DNA from: Clitoria ternatea
Taxonomy: Eukaryota > Streptophyta > Magnoliopsida > Fabales > Fabaceae
Assembly: GCA_037962975.1 (NCBI GenBank)
Contig: CM075675.1
Location: forward strand, 47,042,501 to 47,106,500
Reading direction: 5' to 3'
DNA: 64,000 nt
Part shown: one piece after another, positions 56,393 to 64,000 of the stretch
Numbering within the stretch: the first letter of the stretch is position 1
Layout of the letters: each line of letters begins with the position of its first letter
Translations under genes and position numbers: made by a program
The notes under the pieces: model-generated
Database searches by the model: none
What the model was told of the DNA's origin: nothing
Seen by the model: only the letters and a program-made list of their open reading frames with translations

Positions 56393-57290
56393 CCTCAGCT
56401 GAAGAGACACAAGGGGTTGGAAATTTTTGGAGCCTTCTTTGAGTCAAAACTCTGCCCCCCATTCCCTTGCAAAACTTGCTCCGATATCTAAAATCTCTTG
56501 ATCAAAAAGCTTGAGGTTTCCTTCGGAGTTCAAAGCCAGAATCTTGGTCCCTCGAACTTTACAATTTGCTCCGTACTCAACTTTTACTAGGACACCGGAT
56601 TAGACCCGATTTCCAGTGAACTTTCCCACTTCCTAGATACTACCCAGCTCCCTTCAATCACCCTCATCAATTTCACACCGGCCCTTACACTAAATCCTCA
56701 CACCGTCCCTTCACTAAACTGTACACCGGTTCTCCATAACTCTACAGCCACACCAGCGTCACTTCGGTTCCCATTGTCCAAGTCCACACCGGCTCTCAAC
56801 TTTCTCGTCACACCGGTTATACTCCGTTCCTTATTTTCCTTGCTTTTCATTACCTATTTTTCTGTCAAATTTGTTACTGTTTGTCGAATCTGTATCCCTA
56901 CTTAAATAAATTTCTGTTGTTTTATTTTCTTTTCTTTTTTCTCCCACTTAGGTTCGTAATAAGTGGTAAAAATGAGTATTTCACATGCTTTATTTTGATT
57001 AGCATAAAATTGTTTTTAGTCAGTGTCGTACGGGAGTACTCCCGTCTACATAATCTCCTTAGAACCAGTACACGTGCGAAGAACTTTGCCTTGTATGAGT
57101 TCTCTTCAAAAACATCATCCACCATTAATCTCTTAGTCTTTTCCTAAAAAAAACATCATCAAGAACTACGTAACCCTGATTTCTCGATAACTCGAGAATA
57201 CGTAGGAGCAGGACTTAACTCCCGTCGGGCCCATCCTTCCTTTTTCATTTTCACGTTTTTTTGTATCTATTCTGTTTTTATAACTCCCAT

Positions 57291-57531
57291 GAAAATCAAT
57301 TTTAGACGTGACGTCTTGTTGATTTTCCCTTATTTTTGGTTGACCATCATCACGGCTCATAAGGAAAGGGATACTTAGGATGAGACGTCCCGTTTATCCT
57401 CTTTCCGTTTCTGACCCCGTATTGTTGATTAAAAGATGACTAATTTAGATGTGACGTCTTGTTAACATCCTTCCCTCTTCCTGTTTTATATCGAAGCCGA
57501 GGTTAATTTGGACGCGACGTCCTGTTGACCT
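57291..57531 (+). other. Four type-I hairpins in solo LTR C
   Basis: 57291-57327: GAAAATCAA/TTGATTTTC with inner AGACG/CGTCT. 57363-57406: GGAAAG plus GGATA pairing with TATCC plus CTTTCC, inner GGATG/CGTCC. 57435-57469: GATG..TAA/TTA..CATC, inner AGATG/CGTCT. 57500-57531: AGGTTAA/TTGACCT, inner GGACG/CGTCC. The outer stems differ from each other and from D while pairing is kept. Confidence 0.7.
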
Positions 57532-57868
57532 ACACTTTATGTTTGTTCAGTTTGTTCCTTTCATTTTTTTACACAAAGTATAACGATAAAAAGGAAGAAA
57601 TAAAGCATCATTTGTAAGGCTATTTATGTTGCGCATTTTCAATCTTGGTACTGTTTTTGACAGGCGATGTAGGGTGCTAATACCTTCCCTACTCGTAACC
57701 GACTCCCGAACTTGAATCTCTTTTTTTTTTAAAGCCAGTGCTTTACTGAACCAAGTTTTTTCCCAATGTTTTTCCTATGGATAAAAACGTTGGTGGCGAC
57801 TCCCTGTTTCGTGTTAACTCGTTTTATTTCTAAGGGTCGGCCGCGCCGCTGCGATCCCGGTCGTGACA

Positions 57869-58900
57869 CGCATATCACATATCATGTGGCCATCAATAAC
57901 AGATCATAATCATCAACTGGGGCGACCAATGTGTCGAGCCCACCGACATAATGCCACCACACACATCAATTCATCACAACTCAGAATGCTTTAGTTTAAT
58001 AACTACCATAAACTACCTACAATTCCACATTCATACACACATACACATACAATTATTATTTAGTAACTTTTCTCAATGTTTCAAGATTTAGTTAGATGTC
58101 CTAAGCTCAACGTACATACCTATTCTATTTAATTACGACCCGAACACCCCCTTACCTCGATTCCAAGCTTCAACGATTTGTTCTTGATGTCGGTTGCGTC
58201 CTCCAGACACTTGATTCAAGGTTCCACTTTCGGATCTAACACCTGCTTCACCATTCGGTCTTCCGGCGTTCGTTTCGCTACTTACGAAGGTCGAAATACT
58301 CTCATTGCTCTAAATATCGCTTCCAAGCTCCCATGTGCAGAAAGAATGAAAATAGAACCCCCCACCATGCATCGCCATTTCGCTAGAGAGAGAAAGTGAA
58401 TGGAAAAATAGATATCTGAAATTGATGGGTCTATAATGCTTACCTCGAAGCTACGATCCGAGAAACGTGATTAATTTGAAGTTCCGACACAAAATGGACC
58501 TCCAATCAGAAGTTAGAAGCTTTCGGCCATGGTGAAGGGAAGAAGAAGAAGAAGAGCTCGTATGAAGAAGATGAGGAAGAAGAAAGAAATTTTTATTATT
58601 TAAGACCCAGGGGCAAAATGACCATTTTCCTATTTCCATTATATTTTTCCCTTAAAGTTTTAATTAAAACTTTTACTTTTAACCCTTATTGGTAACTTCT
58701 AAATTTACCTTATCTAATTACATCTCATTTAAACTTTATAATTAATCGATCAAATAAATTTATTTAATTCCATAACATTTAATTATTTATAATTGTATTT
58801 ATAATAATAATAATTCCTAAAAATCCCAAATCAATTTGAGGACAATTATTAATATTTTTCGCCAATCAAAGAATTTAACTTAATTATTTGGGATGTTACA
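57869..58900 (-). repeat. Element A 5' LTR, piece 3 (outer end)
   Basis: Matches 9298-9832 joined to 14985-15510 of the 3' LTR, giving the uninterrupted form of the F insertion site (CCATGCATCG). It ends at GGATGTTACA (58900) followed by the CTCTA duplication. By eye 5-8 percent different from its partner, the largest LTR divergence in the window. Confidence 0.8.
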
Positions 58901-58905
58901 CTCTA

Positions 58906-60022
58906 ATATTAGGTCCTTGAAAACTATAAATGCAACCTGTCATCCCTACATTTTTTACCGTCTACGTATTAGGTCTATCGAGTCACTTGATGTTAAATTT
59001 TGATGACATGTAATGTTAAGTGTCACCTGTTGATGCTACATAAATTGCCATGTATAATCCAAACAACATTATTTTATCTGGTTAAATTAAAAACTAAACC
59101 TCTTAACTTCACCATTAACTCTAATTTCACCTCTCACCCAAAAGATAGTCGCCCTCACCTTCTTCACCCCTTCCTTGGCCTCTTTTAGCGCCCTTTCTCC
59201 CTCATCCTCATCCCCCCCATTGAAATCACTGACACGATTGTCATTCCTTGGCCTCTACTATCAAAACCTCACACCACCACACACCATTGTCATTCATTCG
59301 TCACATCCTTTGCATGCGTAGTGTGATTGTGTGGAAATTGAAAAAAAGGCAAACCTTAACCCTATATGAAGCAATAAAGCACACTATCATCCCAGTTGCT
59401 ACCATGGTTGTTAGAACTAGATCGGATTAACCGATCAGACCAGGAATCGGGCCTCCACTGGTCCAGAACTACAATTAAACGAGTTTCCTATTAAATCAAT
59501 AAAAAACTAAGAAAACTGATCAAAAAACCAGTTTTCCTAATTTGTGTATTGTCTTCTTTGTGGTTTGGGCCTCTTAGCTCTTTGGGTGTGTAATGCATTC
59601 CTTGTTTTCCAAGAAAAAATAAAAATTCTAATGCACTTGTAGGATTTCTTTCATATATTATGTTATTTTGGTTGTTAATTTATGCGTAAATTTATACATT
59701 AATTATCTGTATTTGGTTGTTAATCATAGCTTATTTGAATTTTTTTAGCGAAGAAAATGGAGATTATATAAAAATCAACTGATATAAATTATTAGTGGTC
59801 CAAGATATTCTTCTCAAACTCAAGTAAAATATCTGAACATCACAAAGTGACTTTCTGATAGGCTGCTAGGGCAGAGAACAACACTACTACTAAACTAGGG
59901 AAGATAAGAAACAAATTACCACTTCATTCCCATTCTCCAGCAAGGGACATACAACCTTAAATAACCAAATTAAAAGATAAAGAGAAGTAGGCGAAAAACT
60001 TGGCAACAACTGTAAATTAAAA
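58906..60022. other. Host intergenic DNA and 3' flank of pol fragment J
   Basis: Continues the host text interrupted at 3315 (…TCTCTA then ATATTAGGTCC). No gene; small ORFs (59000-59188, 59248-59430) lack domains. The part nearest 60020 may belong to the 3' end of element J, but I could not find its LTR. Confidence 0.4.
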
Positions 60023-60904
60023 TTATATAAAATCTTTAAACCAAACTGGTTTCCTTTTAATTCTAATGGGCCTAGCTGATTGGGGCCCAAGAGTACCCCC
60101 TTGGTCAAAATGAACCTTGTCCTCAAGGTTGGATTCTTCGGGCCTGCCATGGCTTTGCTCTTTGGAATTCACGTGGATCATGGATGATGGGAGTTTAATT
60201 GGGCTCAGTAATTGCGTAACAGAGGAAGGCTTTGAGATTTTCTTTGGGGTGACGTGGCAAACTGCAGTTGGCTCCAAAGGCTTCTCGTGGATTCTGGGCG
60301 AGATTGAAGGGGTGGGAAGCAGAAATTGTGCAACAAAAGGCACGTTAAAGAGGCCAGCTGTATCGCATCTCCCATTTTGAATGGACGGAGCAGATGAGCC
60401 CTGTTGCAAAAGTTGACTATCCAACGACGCAGAAGAATGCATATGGGTTACCGCGTGATCTGTGGCGTCAGTGGTGGGGCCGGAAATTATTTCTGGTGCA
60501 GGGGCCTTGGGGATTGCGTGTGAGATCAAGGACTCAGATGCAATCTTGGAACGCGGAGAGAGAAAAGAATCATGTGAAATCCCTGAGATTTGCTCGATAT
60601 TGGAAACTGAAGGTACTTGGTTCATTTGGGTGTCCAAGTTCAGAGAGGGGAAGTACTTTTCATCGTTCGGTGAACTCTCTGTATCCAGAATCGCAGTGTT
60701 ACTTTTAAACCAAGTTGGAAGGGGTAGAAAATGATCAGAGGGATTCGGCCCACGGTATTTTCGAAGGAGGGACACATGGAAAACCGGATGCACGCGAGAT
60801 GAAGAAGGAAACTCCAACTCATAAGCCACGTTTTCGATACGCTGGAGCACCTTGAAGGGCCCAAAAAAACATTTTGAAAGCTTCTGAGACGAGCGCCTAT
60901 TCAC
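60023..60904 (-). pseudogene. Element J pol: integrase C-terminus and tail
   Basis: Same frame as the integrase core upstream, separated by an in-frame TGA at 60911-60913. It starts with the Ty3 integrase C-terminal region (KCFFGPFKVLQRIENVAYELEF, HPVFHVSLLRKYRG). A Ser/Pro-rich tail follows instead of a chromodomain, ending in VWFKDFI and TAA. A different lineage from A and H. Confidence 0.7.
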
Positions 60905-60913
60905 GCTTTGTTG

Positions 60914-61777
60914 TCAATAGTGCTGGAGGCGGAGAAGAACAAGGTCGCCCACTCCGAAAGTAAGGTCTCTTCTATCCTTATTTGCTTGAGATAACATTCT
61001 TTGGCGGGTGATTTTTAAGTTTTTCCTGAGCTTGTCTAACAGCAACTCTCGTTGTTGTAGGGAGGAATTTAAATTTGGAATGGTGGCAGATCCTGGAGTA
61101 TAGTGGATCAAGGACGGTGGAGGACGACCGTATAGAGCTTGAAAGGGGGACATGCCGATGGCAGAATGAATTGTTGTGTTGAACCAGTATTCCGCCAAAT
61201 GGAGGAACCTGAACCATTGCCTTGGTGTATCACTTGCAAAACATCGGAGGTAAGCTTCCAAACAGCGATTAGTGACTTCTGACTGGCCATCCGTTTGTGG
61301 ATGGTAAGAGGAACTAAATTTTAGAGTTGTGCCTTGCAGACGAAAGAGTTCACTCCAGAAGGTGCTTAAGAACAAAGGATCCCGGTCTGAGACAATGGAC
61401 TTAGGAATGCCATAGAGTTTGTAGATCTCAGAAGTAAAACGGGCAGCTAGGTCCGGTGCTGTGAACTTGGAAGGCAGACCTAAAAAATGAACATATTTGG
61501 TAAGTCGGTCACATATCACCCATATAACCGTGTGACCAAATGATGTAGGCAGATGAGTAATGAAGTCCATTGTGATATCTTCCCAAACTTGACTAGGTGT
61601 TGGCAATGGTTGTAATAATCCCGTTTTTTTCTGTGGCGGGTATTTGTTCTTTTGGCAAATGTCACAGTTCTGTATGAAGAGCTTAACGTCCTTGTAAAGT
61701 CCAGGCCAAAAGAAGGAAGTGGCTATGCAAGCCAGTGTAGGCTTAAGGCCAGAGTGGCTCGCAGACGGAGTGGCATG
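60914..61777 (-). pseudogene. Element J pol: integrase zinc domain and core (truncated by element I)
   Basis: The frame is open back to 61777, where the LTR of element I interrupts it. The zinc-binding part reads SHSGLKPTLACIATSFFWPG ... CDICQKNK. The core has the DDE triad: Asp in VICDRLTKYVHFL, Asp in VSDRDPLF and Glu in DGQSEVTNR, with 35 residues between the last two. It ends at the in-frame TGA (60911-60913). RT and RNase H, if present, lie beyond element I outside the window. Confidence 0.85.
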
Positions 61778-63697
61778 TGTAACATCCTTAAGATTTTAGC
61801 AAAATTTTAATTGGCTGAAAATATTAATAATTGCCCAACTGGATTTATTAAGATTTTAGGAATTATTATTAATATAAATACAATTATAGATAATTAAATA
61901 TGGAGGGAATAAGTAAATTTATTTGATTGATTAATTATAAAAGGTAAAAGTTTAATTAAAACTTTTAAAGAAATTATAAAAGAAAGAGGGAAAGGACAGT
62001 TTTTCCCCTGATGCCTTAAAATGACAATCTTTCTTCTTCTTCCTCATCTTCTTCACGCCAGCGTCTTCTTCTTCTTCTTCTCTCTTCCTCCATTTTGCCG
62101 TGACTTGCATGCCTCAAGAGGAGGTTCATTTGGCGTCGAAACTTCAAAGTAACCACGTTTTTGAGATCGTGGCTTCGAGGTGAGCACAATGAACCCCTTA
62201 AAATTGAGTTATCTTTCCTTTTCATTTTCTTCCCCTCTAGCCGATGGCCATGCATGGTAGGAGAAGCCTCCGTTTTCCATTCCTCTAGTGCATGGGAGCC
62301 TGAAAACGGTATTTGGAGCAATGAGGGTGGTATGACGTTAATGGGTTTTGGTGTTTCGACCTCCGTAGGTAACGAAACGGACGTCGGAGGACCGATTAGC
62401 AAAGCGGGTGTTGAACTCGGAGGAAGGACCTTGAACGCAACGTTTAGAGAACGCAGTCGACATCAAGAACGAGTCGTCGGAGCTCGGAATCGAGGTAAGG
62501 GGGTGTTCAGGTTGTAATTAATTAGAATAGGTGCATATTTTGGGTTCGGGTTGTCGACCTAAATACTAAAACGGTAAAAAAGATTACTAGAAGATAATTG
62601 TATGTGTATATATGTATGAATGTGAATTGTGTATGGTTTATGATGATTATGAGAATAAAGTGTTTTACATTGTGATAAATCGATGTGTATAGTGGCATTG
62701 GTGATGACGAGCTTGACAAGTAGGTCGCCCATTTGATGAATATAAGCTGTTGTTGATGGCCACTCGTTATGTGATATAAGAAACGTGAGTTATACATGTA
62801 TGATTATGTGGTGTGGGACGGCCGACGGTATGTATAGCCCCTCGTTTCTGGCTCCCATGGCTTTTGTGCCCAGTTGAGCTACCTAGTGGTCAAGTAGGAC
62901 CCAGTGGTTGAGGTGAAGAGTCAAGTAGGACTCGGTGGACCAAGCAGGGTTCACGGGGTGTCAAGTAGGACCCCTAGCTGAAGACCGATCCTTTAGTATC
63001 CGGATACTAGGCGTCGATTTTGTGTGAGAGTCAGTGGTGATAATTGATGGAATTATTAGCATTGTGTGATGATGTGTATGTACTTAATTATATTTGCTGA
63101 TTGTGATTTGTAATTTGAGGATAAAGAATTCGGATGGAGTTTATGATAGTTGAGTATATGTTGATGATGAATGGGTAAGACTACTTGTATAAAGTGGAGT
63201 TTGTACACATGCACTTTGTTATTTAATTTCTGTTCTAGACTAATTATGATGCCAAACACTCACCCTTGCTGTGGTTTTCTTTTAATTTAGTAACCAGTGA
63301 CAGGGAGGAGGTTGAAGCTCCGGAGGTGCGCCAAGCGGAGAATTGATGCCAAGAAGTGAAATGAACTATGAAAATAATGCTGTGTGTAATGTGTAATGTG
63401 TTTTATGTATGTCATGATTACATGTTTCTTATGTGTGATGAAATAAGCATAGTTTGGATCGAATGATTATGAATGATTGTGATGAGTAGTGAGCTAGAAT
63501 TGACATGCTGCATGATGAAAATATGAGTTCATATGAATGAAGTGGTGTGGTGGTGATGCTAATGTGATCAGTGTCGATTTTCATGAGTTTGATATATATA
63601 TATATATATATATATATTGGCACGAAGCCAATAGTAGATGTAAATGATAAATTGCTATGGGCAGGTTTTGTAAATAATTGTGGGTCATGAATGATGA
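61778..63697 (+). repeat. Element I: LTR of an element related to A, plus strand, incomplete
   Basis: Starts TGTAACATCC at 61778 inside the J pol frame; the preceding bases GCATG would be the target duplication. The body matches A's LTR read in reverse (TAGTATCCGGATACTAGG near 62995, CACTCACCCTTGC near 63258, GGCAGGTTTTG near 63661) and H's LTR. A CT-rich leader (62030-62100), a splice-donor-like TTCGAG/GTGAGC at 62180 and the CCATGCATGG palindrome (62248-62257) are in the family order. A TA run is at 63593-63618. Similarity ends at about 63697, at a 56-bp repeat; the LTR end is not in the window. Minus ORF 62016-62402 is antisense to the leader. Confidence 0.75.
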
Positions 63698-64000
63698 AAA
63701 TGGGATGTTTCCTAGTGAGGTATGACCGAGAGAACCACTTCCGAGTGAAGGAAGGTTAGGATGTTTCCTAGTGAGGCATGACCGAGAGAACCACTTCCGA
63801 GTGAAGGAAGGTTAGGATGTTTCTGAGCGAGGCATGACCGAGAGAACCCCTTCTGAATGAAGGAAGGTTAGGATGTTTCCGAGTGAGGCACGACCGAGAG
63901 AACCACTTCCGAGTGAAGGAAGGTTAAAATGTTTCTGAGCGAGGCATGACCGAGAGAACCACTTCCGAGTGATAGAAGGTTAAGATGTTTCTGAGCGAGG
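63698..64000 (+). repeat. 56-bp tandem repeat running off the window
   Basis: Just over five copies of a 56-bp unit containing GATGTTTCCTAGTGAGG, GACCGAGAGAACCACTTCCG and AGTGAAGGAAGGTTAG. The TTCCGAGTG core is shared with the Ogre/Tat-like LTRs C and D, so this is probably the start of another such LTR or an array derived from one, inserted in element I. Confidence 0.8.

Larger units (their letters stand above)
21247..57868 (+). mobile_element. Element C: solo LTR of an Ogre/Tat-like Ty3 element (split by D)
   Basis: Pieces 21247-23062 and 56069-57868 form one LTR of about 3.6 kb, starting TGTGAACACC and ending CCCGGTCGTGACA. Flanks CTCAT (21242-21246) and CGCAT (57869-57873) agree at 4 of 5 bases. 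Start, end and internal order match the LTRs of D, so C is a diverged member of the same superfamily. No internal region is left, hence a solo LTR. D inserted into it with an exact AGGAG duplication. TATA box: TATAAATA at 56385-56392. Confidence 0.75.
3316..58900 (-). mobile_element. Element A: Ty3 (Tekay/Del-like) retrotransposon, outermost member of the nest
   Basis: The plus-strand right end is GGATGTTACA at 58900, followed by CTCTA (58901-58905). The same CTCTA is at 3311-3315, giving a 5-bp target duplication across 55.6 kb. The element is read on the minus strand: 5' LTR at the right (pieces at 57869-58900, 21188-21246 and about 19215-20122), broken gag-pol at 15506-19225, and 3' LTR at the left (3316-3709, 7704-9832, 14985-15510). 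All other elements between these ends inserted later. The left end reads TATAAC instead of TGTAAC, one change from expectation, so that boundary is less certain than the right one. The last ~1 kb of the 5' LTR, the primer-binding site and the N-terminal half of gag are lost by one deletion. Confidence 0.75.

Noticed and set aside
58906..59200. MITE-like end (AGGTCCTTGAAAAC, ATTAGGTC) around the A insertion site
   Set aside because: Text of this type occurs in legume MITEs, but I found no matching inverted end or duplication in the window.
62016..62402. 128-aa minus-strand ORF rich in Glu/Arg
   Set aside because: Antisense of the CT-rich LTR leader of element I; similar blocks occur in A and B without this frame.

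Overview
The window looks like plant nuclear DNA, very probably from a phaseoloid legume such as a Vigna or Phaseolus relative. The evidence is AT-rich intergenic DNA, one ordinary plant gene, and LTR retrotransposons of the Tekay/Del-like, Ogre/Tat-like, Sirevirus and Cassandra types. The legume call is an inference from element style (Ogre-like and SIRE-like elements, CGCTTGAGCGAG-rich LTRs), not from a marker gene. No rRNA, tRNA, CRISPR or bacterial feature was found.

Layout. 1-3310 is host DNA with one minus-strand gene (1493-2593), a predicted coiled-coil protein with a KEN box and perfect mitosis-type MSA promoter box. 3316-58900 is a single nest of retrotransposons, resolved here by matching TG...CA ends and 5-bp target duplications. 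The outermost element is A (Ty3, Tekay-like, minus strand, flanked by CTCTA). Its left LTR is interrupted by solo LTR B (3710-7698, ACAAC) and by element F (9833-14979, CATGG). A's broken gag-pol lies at 15506-19225. Its right LTR is interrupted by a Cassandra element (20123-21187) and by solo LTR C (21247-57868, Ogre/Tat-like). Inside C sits D (23063-56063, AGGAG), a gag-only Ogre/Tat-like element. D's 5' LTR holds H (23333-32685, GAGTA), a young Tekay-like element. D's interior holds copia solo LTR G (40783-42068, GAAAC). D's 3' LTR holds E (44380-53002, GAAAT), a very young Sirevirus with a third, env-like ORF. 58906-60020 is host DNA again, continuing the sequence interrupted at 3315. Then come a second Ty3 pol fragment J (60023-61777, minus), the LTR of element I (from 61778), and a 56-bp tandem repeat that runs off the window.

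Relative ages agree with the nesting. By eye, LTR divergence is roughly 5 percent or more for A, 1-2 percent for D, about 0.7 percent for H and 5 differences in 1429 bp for E.

Most interesting signals: (1) a family of at least 11 hairpins in the C and D LTRs and D interior, whose outer stems differ in sequence but stay complementary; (2) an apparent internal promoter for the env-like ORF of E, copying the LTR plan of a TAATCGATTA array followed by a TATA box at nearly the same spacing; (3) Tekay-type LTRs with about 70-bp units each carrying two CGCTTGAGCG inverted repeats; (4) a conserved splice donor in the Tekay-type LTRs with a splice acceptor just before gag.
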